Shown: in pieces, positions 1-6,637 of the stretch | How the letters are laid out: every line of letters begins with the position of its first letter | Position numbering within the stretch: the first letter of the stretch is position 1 | Assembly: GCA_004552515.1 (NCBI GenBank) | Contig: SFOF01000117.1 | Location: 1-6,904, forward strand | Length of the DNA: 6,904 nucleotides | Source of the DNA: Clostridiales bacterium | Lineage (GTDB): Bacteria; Bacillota; Clostridia; Christensenellales; Aristaeellaceae | Direction: 5' to 3' | Notes under the pieces: generated by a model | What the model saw: the letters and a program-made list of their open reading frames with translations, nothing else | What the model was told of the DNA's origin: nothing | Database searches by the model: none | Position numbers and translations under genes: made by a program

Positions 1-984
1 GGCATAGCTCCTGCCCGCGTGCAGCTTTTCGGGCGACTGAACCGGCTGGAACAGGCCGCGCTCGAAGCGCCCGATAAGATAGTGATCGTGCGCGGCGGTC
101 AGCACCCAATAGCGCTCGCCCCCGCACTCGAGCGGATAGAAATCCGGACATTCGTCGTCGTCCTCAAGGCAGAGCCGCTGATGCTCCGTCCAGTCCAGCA
201 GATTCTCCGAGCGATAGAGCGCGAACTCCCGCCCGCGCAGATAGAGCGCCATGACATAACAGCCCAGCTCGCCGCACCAGACGATCTTCGGATCGCGGTT
301 GCACTCGACGATATGCGGCAGGATCGCCCGCGGATATTTGACGAACGTCTCGCCGCCGTCGGTGCTGTAGGCCAGCCGCTGCGTGAACGGCGCACTCTCG
401 TTCATCCTTCCGCTGCCGCCCGCCGCCGTGTAGAACAACAGAAGCGGCGCGTGCTCGTTCCGCTGAAGGCCGGTCAGATTGCGCTCGTCGATCACCGCCG
501 AGCCGGAATACATCGCGCCGTGCTCGTCCTGAAAGAGCGCCTCGCCTCTGTCCTCCCAGTGGACGAGATCGCGGCTCACGGCGTGCCCCCAGTGCATATT
601 GCCCCACACCGTGTCGGCGGGGTTATGTTGATAGAACAGATGATACCGCCCCTCATAGTAAACGAAGCCGTTGGGATCGTTGATCCAGCCGCGCGGCGCG
701 GTGAAGTGCGCCGCAGGACGCAGCTTTTCGCGATACAGGCCGGTATCGTCCGCTTGATCGACAAAGACCGGCTGAAAATCGACCGCCGGCTCTGTGGAGA
801 GCGTCATCTCCTGCCCGATATAATCGCGCAGATCGTAGGGCAGCCGGTAATCGGGTGCGGCGCTCAGGCGCGCGTCCAGCTCGACGCGAATCGTGCCCGC
901 CTCGTCGCGCAGCAGGAGCTTTTTTCTCTGCGCCTCCGTGCCGACGGGGATGAGCATATAGCGCTTTTCAATCCGAATTTTCAT
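1..984 (-). CDS. GH32 levanase / exo-beta-fructosidase, partial (C-terminus outside window)
   Basis: Glycoside hydrolase family 32 enzyme, expected to release fructose from levan, inulin-type fructans or sucrose. 328 codons are visible; the gene continues past position 1. Residues about 1-85 form a beta-rich N-terminal region like the DUF4980 domain of levanases. The five-bladed propeller starts near residue 90 (RPAAHFTAPRGWINDPNG), with D103 of WINDPNG as the expected nucleophile. HLFYQHNP, WGNMHWGHAVSRDLVHW, RDPK (D231, transition-state stabiliser) and ECPDFYPL (E278, acid/base) follow in family order. The window ends inside the usual YAAQT-like motif. I see no signal peptide, so a cytoplasmic enzyme is likely. 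The ATG is chosen because AAAGGAG lies 10 nt upstream and overlaps the stop of the preceding gene. It is co-directional with the DUF6062 gene, 16 nt away. Family is secure; choice among levanase, inulinase and invertase is not. Confidence 0.93.
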   Translation of the reverse strand, partial: MKIRIEKRYMLIPVGTEAQRKKLLLRDEAGTIRVELDARLSAAPDYRLPYDLRDYIGQEMTLSTEPAVDFQPVFVDQADDTGLYREKLRPAAHFTAPRGWINDPNGFVYYEGRYHLFYQHNPADTVWGNMHWGHAVSRDLVHWEDRGEALFQDEHGAMYSGSAVIDERNLTGLQRNEHAPLLLFYTAAGGSGRMNESAPFTQRLAYSTDGGETFVKYPRAILPHIVECNRDPKIVWCGELGCYVMALYLRGREFALYRSENLLDWTEHQRLCLEDDDECPDFYPLECGGERYWVLTAAHDHYLIGRFERGLFQPVQSPEKLHAGRSYA

Positions 985-1000
985 GGCCGGTTTTCTCCTT

Positions 1001-1744
1001 TCAGACAGCGCCGCCGCGCATTTTGTTGACCGAGCGCTCCACCGCGTCCTGGCTGTTGCCCCAGGGCTTATCGCGATTTCGATAGTCGAACTTGAGCGTG
1101 AACCACTCCAGATCCTTCTCCACGCGGGTCAGGTTTTCCATTTCGATTTTCGAGACAGTCTCGATGAATTCCTGCAAATCACGGCCATGAAGATGCTTCG
1201 GCGCTTCCTCCAGCACCTGCGCGTAATGATCGAGACAGAAGCCCTTCGATTCGGCCAGCGCCTTTTTGAAGTCCGGCTCGTGCGCATACATATACAGCAG
1301 CGTATACACATAGCGCTCCATGGCGGCGTTTAAGCGGTCGCAGAATATGCAGCTGGCGGTCATGGCGCGCACCTCCGCCGCGGCGGCGGGAATATCGGCG
1401 CTCTTCTTGCCCATGCGCGCGAACAGGCCCTTCTGTCCCTCCTCGCGCGCGGCGGCGGCCAGCGTCTCGGCGTTCTTCGTCAGCTTTTCAAGAGTACGGC
1501 GCATATAGGTATCGGTCATCAGCGCCAGCCCCAGCCGGTTGCCCGCGTCGAACATCATCTTGAAATGGCGGCGGCAGAAGCCCTTCTCGTTCACCTCGAC
1601 CCGGCGATCCGGCTCCATGACCGACGCGCCGAGGAAATTGTCCACATAGTCCTCCTCATTCTTTTTCATCAGCGCGCACAGCGGGCACTCGCAGTCGGTT
1701 TTATAGGCGTCCCAGACGGGAATCGTATCGATATGTCGGCTCAT
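1001..1744 (-). CDS. DUF6062 family protein with two Cys/His half-sites
   Basis: 247-residue soluble protein of unknown function. I recognise the N-terminal pattern HIDTIPVWDAYKTDCECPLC as that of DUF6062 proteins of Clostridia; this is recall, not a search. It carries CPLC (C20, C23) with GFCRRH (C57, H60), and later CIFC (C132, C135) with GFCLDH (C170, H173). This is the same CxxC ... FCxxH arrangement twice, consistent with two metal sites made by an internal duplication. The central stretch, about 85-125, is Ala/Lys/Glu-rich and probably helical or a linker. No signal peptide or membrane segment is visible. The start is supported by AAGGAG 10 nt upstream (positions 1755-1760 on the complement) and a promoter just beyond. 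It is the first gene of a minus-strand unit with the GH32 gene. Metal binding is inference. Confidence 0.85.
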   Translation of the reverse strand: MSRHIDTIPVWDAYKTDCECPLCALMKKNEEDYVDNFLGASVMEPDRRVEVNEKGFCRRHFKMMFDAGNRLGLALMTDTYMRRTLEKLTKNAETLAAAAREEGQKGLFARMGKKSADIPAAAAEVRAMTASCIFCDRLNAAMERYVYTLLYMYAHEPDFKKALAESKGFCLDHYAQVLEEAPKHLHGRDLQEFIETVSKIEMENLTRVEKDLEWFTLKFDYRNRDKPWGNSQDAVERSVNKMRGGAV

Positions 1745-1771
1745 AATAACGTCACTCCTTCACATGATCTT

Positions 1772-1800
1772 ATCATAGCAGATGCGCTCTCTTCGCGCAA
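1772..1800 (-). promoter_or_regulatory. SigA-type promoter for the DUF6062-GH32 unit
   Basis: On the minus strand, TTGCGC (complement of 1795-1800) is followed after exactly 17 nt by TATGAT (complement of 1772-1777). A TGC directly before the -10 gives an extended -10 element. The start of transcription would fall near 1765, giving a leader of about 20 nt that just holds the AAGGAG site before the ATG at 1744. The strong -10 and good spacing make this convincing, although the -35 box is only partly matched. Confidence 0.72.
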
Positions 1801-1822
1801 GTCTTTTCTTGCCCTTGCGCGC

Positions 1823-1840
1823 CGTTTCTTCATTGAAACG
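1823..1840. repeat. Inverted repeat beside the plus-strand -35 box, possible operator
   Basis: CGTTTC (1823-1828) and GAAACG (1835-1840) are perfect inverted arms around a 6-nt TTCATT spacer. Allowing one unpaired base the arms extend by three more GC pairs. The repeat ends three bases before the TTGACA -35 box at 1844, a usual position for a repressor or activator site. No known operator is recognised, and a 6-bp repeat could arise by chance. Confidence 0.3.
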
Positions 1841-1843
1841 CGC

Positions 1844-1872
1844 TTGACAAACGGAGCGCGCTTGTATATCAT
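1844..1872 (+). promoter_or_regulatory. SigA-type promoter for the operon starting at 1928
   Basis: A perfect TTGACA (1844-1849) is followed after 17 nt by TATCAT (1867-1872), five of six matches to the -10 consensus. Transcription would begin near 1879, leaving a leader of about 50 nt before the ATG at 1928. The local AT content is much higher than in the flanking genes. It lies back to back with the minus-strand promoter, so the two units may share regulation. Confidence 0.8.
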
Positions 1873-1927
1873 TCAATATGGTTTGTTGTATCATATCATC
1901 CGTGCGTCATGCAAAGGAGAATGAAAT

Positions 1928-2572
1928 ATGCTGGTTCAACGTCTGGTCTACCGCGCCCAGCTGCTCACGGGCCATGAGGACGAGGGAAAGCGCATCCTGA
2001 ACGAAACCGTGCTGCCCGAGGACGTGCTCACGCTGAGCGTTTTCCGCTTCCATCGCAATCTGTTCTTCTATTACGAGTGCGCCGCCGCTCTGCGCACGCC
2101 GGACGAGCTGTTCCCCGCGTTGAATACGCACCTCGAGACGGTGCCCTTCGCCGAGGAAAAGCGCCATTACGTGCGCATGAACGAGGTATTCCATTACAAC
2201 CGCCCGACCGAAAACGATCCATGGCGCGACAAGGAACAGGGGCAGCCCTTCGGCCGTCTCAACCGCCTGCGCCCCGAGATGATCTCCAGCTACATCTTCT
2301 ATCACAATCAGCTCCAGGAGGAAAAGCCCGGCTGCGGCGACAAATACGGCCTGATCGCGCTCAATGAAAACCTCATGTTCTTCTATGAGGAGCGGCCCTA
2401 CCGCATCGAAAAAGCGCTCTACAAGGGCCGTCTCGACACGCACAACACGCCGGGCGGCTGGGGCGAGCTGATGGCGCAGCACTTCCTCCCCTGGGAGGAC
2501 ACCGACGCGGTGTGGCGCGACGATCTGGAGCTGGTCTGCTTTAAGAGGTGTCAAATCATTGGAAAGTTTTGA
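1928..2572 (+). CDS. Unrecognised 214-residue protein, internally duplicated, first gene of the mnmG operon
   Basis: I cannot assign a family. The protein is rich in Phe, Tyr, Trp and His, has no signal peptide or membrane segment, and is probably cytoplasmic. Two halves resemble each other: NLFFYYE (44-50) against NLMFFYE (148-154), and NDPWRD (96-101) against DAVWRD (193-198), each after an acidic or aromatic stretch. Two short beta-alpha units with strands of this kind would suit a tandem dimeric alpha/beta barrel fold (mutarotase or Dabb type), but that is a guess. The start is well supported: AAAGGAG lies 8 nt before the ATG, with a good promoter further upstream. Its 3' end overlaps mnmG by 14 nt, indicating translational coupling. 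Codon use matches the neighbours and the frame is open throughout, so it is very likely a real gene. Confidence 0.88.
   Translation: MLVQRLVYRAQLLTGHEDEGKRILNETVLPEDVLTLSVFRFHRNLFFYYECAAALRTPDELFPALNTHLETVPFAEEKRHYVRMNEVFHYNRPTENDPWRDKEQGQPFGRLNRLRPEMISSYIFYHNQLQEEKPGCGDKYGLIALNENLMFFYEERPYRIEKALYKGRLDTHNTPGGWGELMAQHFLPWEDTDAVWRDDLELVCFKRCQIIGKF
2545..2561 (+). promoter_or_regulatory. Ribosome binding site and TTG start of mnmG
   Basis: GAGG at 2545-2548 is followed by 10 nt and then TTG at 2559. There is no nearby in-frame ATG, and the translation from this TTG gives [15 protein letters not shown], which starts exactly where MnmG proteins start. The site lies inside the preceding gene, whose stop follows at 2570-2572. 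Confidence 0.8.
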
Positions 2573-4451
2573 CGTTATCGTCGTCGGCGCGGGTCACGCT
2601 GGATGCGAGGCGGGCCTGGCCTGCGCGCGTCTGGGCTTTAAGACGCTGCTTTTGACGCTCAATCTGGACGCGGTGGCGCTCATGCCGTGCAATCCCTCCA
2701 TCGGCGGTACAGCCAAGGGGCATCTGGTGCGTGAGCTGGATGCGCTGGGCGGCGAGATGGGACTGGCGATCGACGACACGTTCCTCCAGTCGCGTATGCT
2801 CAATACCGGCAAAGGCCCGGCGGTTCACTCGCTGCGCGCACAGGCCGACAAGCTGGCCTACCGCCTGAGGATGCGCCGCGCCATCGACGAGCAGGAGAAC
2901 CTCGTGCTGCGTCAGGGCGAGGCCGCGCGCATACTGACCGAAAACGGCCATGTGACCGGCCTTGAAACCACCACAGGCGCGGTCATCGCCTGCCGCGCGA
3001 TGGTGCTTGCCTGCGGCGTGTACTTGAAGAGCCGCATCATCATCGGCGACTGCGACTGGCAGGGCGGCCCGCAGGGGTTGACCTGCGCGACAAAGCTCAC
3101 ACAGTCGCTGGTCGATCTGGGCTTTTCCGTGCGCCGCTTCAAGACGGGCACGCCCGCGCGCGTGGACGGCCGCACAATCGACTTTTCCAAAATGGAGCCG
3201 CAGTACGGCGACGAGCCGGTCGTGCCGTTCTCGTTCATGACCGATAAGCCGCTTCACAACCGCGCGGTCTGCTATCTCACCTACACCACGCCCGAAACGC
3301 ACGACATCATCCGCGCCAATCTGCACCGCGCGCCCATGTACAAGGGCACGATCCACGGCACCGGCGCGCGCTACTGCCCCTCCATCGAGGACAAGGTGGT
3401 GCGCTTCGCCGACAAGGAGCGCCATCCCGTGTTCCTCGAGCCGGAGGGCGATTACACCGTCGAATGGTATGTGCAGGGCGTCTCCACCAGTATGCCGGAG
3501 GACGTTCAGCGCGATATGTACCGCTCCATCCCCGGCCTCGAGCACGCCGAAATCGTGCGCCTGGCCTACGCCATCGAGTATGACTGCATCGACCCGCTTC
3601 AGCTGAACGCCGATTTTTCCACAAAGCCGGTGAGCGGTCTGTACTGCGCCGGGCAGATCAACGGCACGTCCGGCTATGAGGAGGCCGCCGCGCAGGGACT
3701 GTACGCCGGCATCAACGCCGCGCTTCATGTCCGCGGCGACGCGCCGTTCATACTCACCCGCGCCGATTCCTACATCGGCGTGCTGGTGGACGACCTGACC
3801 ACAAAGGGCACGGACGAGCCGTACCGCATGATGACCAGCCGCGCCGAATACCGGCTGCTGCTGCGCCAGGACAACGCCGATCAGCGTCTGACCGAAATGG
3901 GCTATAAAATCGGGCTGGTGAGCCGCGCGCGCTATGAGAAAATGCTCTTAAAGCGCGAAAACAGCGAAAGGATCGTCCGCCACCTGCGCGAAACCTATGT
4001 CCCCGCGGACGAAAGACTGCAGTCGCTGCTCGCCGCGCATGGCGAAGCGCCGTGTGAGAAGGGCGCGCTGGGGCTGCGCGAGCTGCTCTGCCGTCCCTCG
4101 ATGACCATGACCGATCTCTTCGCGCTGGACGAGTGGCTCGCTTCTCAGAACGCCGACGCGCTCGAGCTGGCCGAGATCTCCGTCAAATACGAGGGCTATC
4201 TCGACCGCCAGCGCGCGCAGATCGAGCAGTTCCGCCGTTCGGAGGAGATGCTCATCCCCGGCGAGATCGACTATATGTCGCTCGAGACGCTGCGCATCGA
4301 GGCGCGCCAGAAGCTGACCGCGCGCCGCCCGCGCTCGATCGGCCAGGCCGCGCGCATACCGGGCGTTTCGCCGGGCGACGTGGCCGCGCTGATGATCTAT
4401 CTTGAAAAATACCGCCGCGAACACAGGGAGGACAGCCCATGCGCGAACTGA
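2559..4451 (+). CDS. mnmG: MnmG, tRNA uridine-34 5-carboxymethylaminomethyl modification enzyme, FAD-binding subunit
   Basis: With MnmE, MnmG adds the aminomethyl or carboxymethylaminomethyl group at C5 of the wobble uridine of tRNAs reading NNA/NNG codons. It uses FAD, NADH and methylene-tetrahydrofolate in the cytoplasm. The 630 residues are the normal full length. The FAD site GAGHAG is at 10-15, MPCNPSIGG at 42-50 holds the conserved C44, RFKTGTP is at 193-199, and [13 protein letters not shown] holds the second conserved C273. [16 protein letters not shown] (364-379) is the second FAD motif, [23 protein letters not shown] is at 418-440, and the C-terminal helical domain ends with [18 protein letters not shown]. 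It starts with TTG, overlaps the upstream gene by 14 nt and rsmG by 13 nt. mnmE, often adjacent in Firmicutes, is not beside it. Confidence 0.98.
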   Translation: MESFDVIVVGAGHAGCEAGLACARLGFKTLLLTLNLDAVALMPCNPSIGGTAKGHLVRELDALGGEMGLAIDDTFLQSRMLNTGKGPAVHSLRAQADKLAYRLRMRRAIDEQENLVLRQGEAARILTENGHVTGLETTTGAVIACRAMVLACGVYLKSRIIIGDCDWQGGPQGLTCATKLTQSLVDLGFSVRRFKTGTPARVDGRTIDFSKMEPQYGDEPVVPFSFMTDKPLHNRAVCYLTYTTPETHDIIRANLHRAPMYKGTIHGTGARYCPSIEDKVVRFADKERHPVFLEPEGDYTVEWYVQGVSTSMPEDVQRDMYRSIPGLEHAEIVRLAYAIEYDCIDPLQLNADFSTKPVSGLYCAGQINGTSGYEEAAAQGLYAGINAALHVRGDAPFILTRADSYIGVLVDDLTTKGTDEPYRMMTSRAEYRLLLRQDNADQRLTEMGYKIGLVSRARYEKMLLKRENSERIVRHLRETYVPADERLQSLLAAHGEAPCEKGALGLRELLCRPSMTMTDLFALDEWLASQNADALELAEISVKYEGYLDRQRAQIEQFRRSEEMLIPGEIDYMSLETLRIEARQKLTARRPRSIGQAARIPGVSPGDVAALMIYLEKYRREHREDSPCAN

Positions 4452-5158
4452 TCCGCGCCGGCGCCGCCGCCATGGGCATTGCACTGCCCGACGACGCGCC
4501 GGACAAGCTCGTGATCTATCACGAAATGCTCGTTGAAACCAACAGGGTCATGAACCTCACCCGCGTGCCCGACGATCCCGCCGAGGCCGTCGACCGCAAC
4601 TATCTCGATTCCCTCGCCCCGCTCGCCGCGCCGCAGCTCATGGACGGCGTAAAAACGCTGTGCGACGTGGGCACGGGCGCGGGCTTTCCGGGCGTACCGC
4701 TCTCCATCGCGCGGCCCGACATTCACGTCGTGCTGATGGACTCGCTGGGCAAGCGCGTGAAGTTCTTGCAGGGCGTGATCGACCGGCTGAATCTCAACGC
4801 CGAGGCCGTTCACATCCGCGCCGAGGACGCGGCAAAGCTGCCCGACTACCGCGACCGCTTCGATCTGGCCGTCGCCCGCGCCGTGGCCGCGCTGCCGACG
4901 CTGTGCGAGCTGACGCTGCCCTTCGTGAAGGCCGGCGGGCGCTTCATCGCCTACAAGGGGCCGTCGCTGGATGAGGAGCTTGCTCAGTCGGGCGCGATCC
5001 TGAAGCGCATGAAATCCGAATGTCTCGAGACGCCAAGGGTCGCTTTCCCCGGCCGCGACTGGGATCACCGGCTGTGCGTCGTCCGCAAGAACGCGCCCAC
5101 GCCCGCGTCCTTCCCGCGCAAGGCGGGCGAGGCTGGCCGAAACCCCATACTGCGCTGA
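4439..5158 (+). CDS. rsmG: RsmG, 16S rRNA (guanine-527-N7)-methyltransferase
   Basis: SAM-dependent enzyme that methylates N7 of G527 in 16S rRNA (E. coli numbering); loss of it gives low-level streptomycin resistance in several bacteria. At 239 residues it is full length. NLT is at 39-41, the SAM-binding [16 protein letters not shown] at 75-90, [12 protein letters not shown] at 99-110, ARAVA at 146-150 and YKG at 172-174. The Gram-positive-type tail [13 protein letters not shown] lies at 225-237. The usual His of the HxxDSL motif appears as Asn here (NYLDSL, N54). GGGAGG at 4426-4431 lies 7 nt before the ATG. The start is inside the end of mnmG, so the two are translationally coupled, as is typical for this pair. 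Confidence 0.97.
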   Translation: MRELIRAGAAAMGIALPDDAPDKLVIYHEMLVETNRVMNLTRVPDDPAEAVDRNYLDSLAPLAAPQLMDGVKTLCDVGTGAGFPGVPLSIARPDIHVVLMDSLGKRVKFLQGVIDRLNLNAEAVHIRAEDAAKLPDYRDRFDLAVARAVAALPTLCELTLPFVKAGGRFIAYKGPSLDEELAQSGAILKRMKSECLETPRVAFPGRDWDHRLCVVRKNAPTPASFPRKAGEAGRNPILR

Positions 5159-5170
5159 CGGAGGAGCCTT

Positions 5171-6214
5171 ATGCAGAGAATCCGCGCCTCCGTGGGCGAT
5201 TATTACTACGACATTCATCTGGACAACGGCCTGACCGGACGGCTGGGCGACCGATTGAGCGAGACGCTACACCCCCGCCGCGCGCTGCTCATCGTGGACG
5301 AAAACATCGACCGGCTCTACGGCGCGCGCGTCGTGCGTTCGCTCGAGGCGGCGATGATCCGGCCCTATGTGCTGACGTTGCCCACCGGCGGCTATGCCCA
5401 GACGCTGGACGCGCTGCGCGAGATCACCGCCGCGATGACCGACATGGCGCTCTCGCCCGAGGACGCGCTGGTCGCCATGGGCGGCGGAAAGCTGTGCGAC
5501 AGCGTGGGCTACGCCGCGTGGAACTACAAATCGGTCGTGCGGCTGGTCTACGTCCCCACGACGCTCATCGGCATGGCCGACTGGGCTGTGGGCGGCAAGA
5601 CGGCGCTCGAGTATAAGCTCGGCTCGCGCATGATCGGCTCCTTCTTCCCGCCGACGCTGACGCTGATCGACCCGCAGACCGTCTGCACGATGCCCGAGCG
5701 CGAATTCGAAAGCGGCATGGCCGAGGTGATCAAGAGCGCCTGCGCCGCCGACGCCGCGCTCTTCCATCAGCTCGAAACGCTCACAGGGCGCGCCGCCGTC
5801 GAGGTGCGCATGGAGGAAATCGCCTGGCGCTGCCTGGCCATCAAGCAGTCGCTCTCCGGAACCGACCGGCGCAAGCTCCTGCTGGGACACGGCCTCGCCA
5901 ACGCCATAGAGACGGCGCAGCGCTATCGCGGCCTTCTGCACGGCGAGGCGGTGGGCGTGGGTATGCGCGTCACCGCCTGCGCTGCGGAACGCTGCGGCAT
6001 GAGCGCGCGCGGCACAGCCGACCGCATTGCCGAGTGCCTCCAACGCTATCATCTGCCCATGACGGCGGTGGTCGATCCCGATTTCATGCTCCGGCGCATC
6101 CACGCGCTGGGCGAGAGTCTGGATACCGCCGTGCCCGAACGCGTCGGCTGGTGCGCCGTGCGCCATCTGGGCAACGCCTTCTTTGCCGACGCGTGGTTCA
6201 ACACACCGATGTAA
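5171..6214 (+). CDS. Divergent 3-dehydroquinate synthase-like protein (sugar phosphate cyclase superfamily)
   Basis: 347 residues with the dehydroquinate synthase (AroB) fold. True AroB turns DAHP into 3-dehydroquinate in the shikimate pathway using NAD and a divalent metal. Family marks are GGGKLCD (104-110, D110), VPTTLIGMADWAVGGK (128-143, D137 and K143), MPEREFESGMAEVIK (174-188) and LLHGEAVGVGM (255-265). The metal ligands by alignment are all present: E185, H240 and H257. Much else departs from the family. PxGExxK of the NAD site reads PTGGYAQ (71-77). GKN reads GSR (151-153). The loop between IK (224-225) and GH is about six residues short, with LNxGHTxGH replaced by LLLGHGLAN. The C-terminal DKK region is not recognisable. 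A different substrate or lost activity is possible. GGAGG at 5160-5164 lies 6 nt before the ATG, and the gene follows rsmG by 12 nt, as the last gene of the operon. Confidence 0.85.
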   Translation: MQRIRASVGDYYYDIHLDNGLTGRLGDRLSETLHPRRALLIVDENIDRLYGARVVRSLEAAMIRPYVLTLPTGGYAQTLDALREITAAMTDMALSPEDALVAMGGGKLCDSVGYAAWNYKSVVRLVYVPTTLIGMADWAVGGKTALEYKLGSRMIGSFFPPTLTLIDPQTVCTMPEREFESGMAEVIKSACAADAALFHQLETLTGRAAVEVRMEEIAWRCLAIKQSLSGTDRRKLLLGHGLANAIETAQRYRGLLHGEAVGVGMRVTACAAERCGMSARGTADRIAECLQRYHLPMTAVVDPDFMLRRIHALGESLDTAVPERVGWCAVRHLGNAFFADAWFNTPM

Positions 6215-6234
6215 GCGCCGCAAAAAGCGCTTTC
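6213..6234 (+). terminator. Weak stem-loop after the operon, possible terminator
   Basis: AAGCGC (6213-6218) can pair with GCGCTT (6227-6232) around an 8-nt CGCAAAAA loop, starting in the stop codon of the cyclase-like gene. Only three T residues (6231-6233) mark the 3' side and no U-run follows, so it is a poor intrinsic terminator. Readthrough into the following leader is quite possible. Confidence 0.25.
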
Positions 6235-6238
6235 TAGC

Positions 6239-6246
6239 AAGGAGGG
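6239..6246 (+). promoter_or_regulatory. Orphan Shine-Dalgarno-like sequence
   Basis: AAGGAGGG is a near-perfect ribosome binding site, but no ATG, GTG or TTG follows within 5-12 nt; the phase there reads ATT ACA GGC TTT and reaches a TAG soon after. It may be a relic of a lost gene start. Alternatively it may serve as a pairing arm, since GGAGGGA (6241-6247) is complementary to TCCCTCC at 6541-6547. Confidence 0.4.
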
Positions 6247-6547
6247 AATTACAGGCTTTCGCTTCCGAACATAGCGCCGAAGCGCTGAATTCGCGTCTGG
6301 GAGAGCCTTTTCACACCCTTGAGCCTTAACGGCGCGCATCGCCGGTTTCGTCCATGAGCGCGCTTCAAAGGAAGAAAGCCGCAGACGGATTCTTCAGCTG
6401 TTCCGGCAAAAGGCCGAAGGTTTAGCGGCGCTGAATCGAGGGCTTTACACTCAAGCGCGGCAAGAACGTTGAATTCGTGTCTCGAAAAAACCGTCAGAAT
6501 CCGCAGGCCCTAACGGCGCGCATTGGCAGCGCGTCAACGCTCCCTCC
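6241..6547 (+). ncRNA. Candidate structured leader RNA, class not recognised
   Basis: This stretch has no convincing gene and contains nested complementarities. GGAGGGA (6241-6247) pairs with TCCCTCC (6541-6547), enclosing two further domains. Domain 1 is closed by 11 pairs with a 2-nt bulge (6254-6266 with 6370-6380). It contains the hairpins AGCGC-CGAA-GCGCT (6273-6286) and CGGCG-CGCAT-CGCCG (6330-6344). Domain 2 is closed by CGGATTCT (6386-6393) with AGAATCCG (6496-6503). It contains a bulged TTCcGGC/GCCGAA hairpin near 6401-6418 and GCGCT/AGCGC (6428-6432 with 6454-6458). Single helices of 7-8 bp occur by chance at this length; the nesting is what suggests a folded RNA. It could be a cis-regulator of the secreted-protein gene downstream. 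I could not match it to a known riboswitch. Confidence 0.3.
6254..6440 (+). repeat. Tandem repeat copy A (about 187 bp, diverged)
   Basis: First of two diverged direct copies. Landmarks in order are GGCTTT (6254), GCTGAATTCGCGTCT (6284-6298), TAACGGCGCGCAT (6327-6339), CCATGAGCGCG (6352-6362), then scattered GCCGC, GAT, CAGC and GTTC, and near the end GAAGGTTT and CTGAATC. Copy B shows the same landmarks in the same order, with the first two long boxes 43 nt apart in both. The 13-mer is identical in both copies. No open frame of note runs through it. Confidence 0.7.
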
Positions 6548-6637
6548 CCCATGAACGCGGCGGTCAATACACCGTGCCGCGCTCGACGATCAGCCGCCGT
6601 TCAATCGGCGCATATGAGGTTTTCAAACATGAAACAT
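6441..6637 (+). repeat. Tandem repeat copy B (about 197 bp, diverged)
   Basis: Second copy: GGCTTT (6441), GTTGAATTCGTGTCT (6468-6482, two C/T differences from copy A), TAACGGCGCGCAT (6511-6523), CCATGAACGCG (6549-6559), then GCCGC, GACGAT, CAGC and GTTC, and finally GAGGTTTT and ATGAAAC. The last landmark is the ribosome site and start codon of the gene at 6629. The matching place in copy A reads CTGAATC, so copy A looks like an older leader whose start codon was lost. A further GGCTTT at 6638 begins what may be a third, coding copy. Confidence 0.7.

Noticed and set aside
19..1029. Long plus-strand open frame of 336 codons
   Set aside because: It is antisense to the GH32 gene, whose minus-strand frame carries all the catalytic motifs; long antisense frames are expected in GC-rich coding DNA.
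1907..2554. Minus-strand open frame of 215 codons opposite the 214-residue protein
   Set aside because: The plus-strand frame has a promoter, a ribosome site and coupling to mnmG. The minus frame would start inside the mnmG junction and has no such support.
2556..3728. Minus-strand open frame of 390 codons
   Set aside because: It lies opposite mnmG, is rich in His, Val, Arg and Ala as usual for reverse-frame translations, and shows no recognisable motif.
5267..6223. Minus-strand open frame of 318 codons
   Set aside because: It is the antisense of the cyclase-like gene, with a low-complexity His/Ala/Arg-rich translation and no family signature.
6284..6420. Glycine riboswitch, because of GGGAGAG (6299-6305) and GGCAAAAGG (6406-6414)
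   Set aside because: The required CCGAAG-GGGCAA core is missing between the two elements, and the spacing of about 100 nt is too long for one aptamer.
6425..6510. Cobalamin or c-di-AMP (ydaO) riboswitch, because of CGTTGAATTC and CCGTCAGAATCCGCAGGC
   Set aside because: The similarity to the GGTGAAtC and GTCAG...GC-rich elements is partial. The terminal P1 helix and other invariant boxes cannot be identified. An Rfam covariance search would decide.
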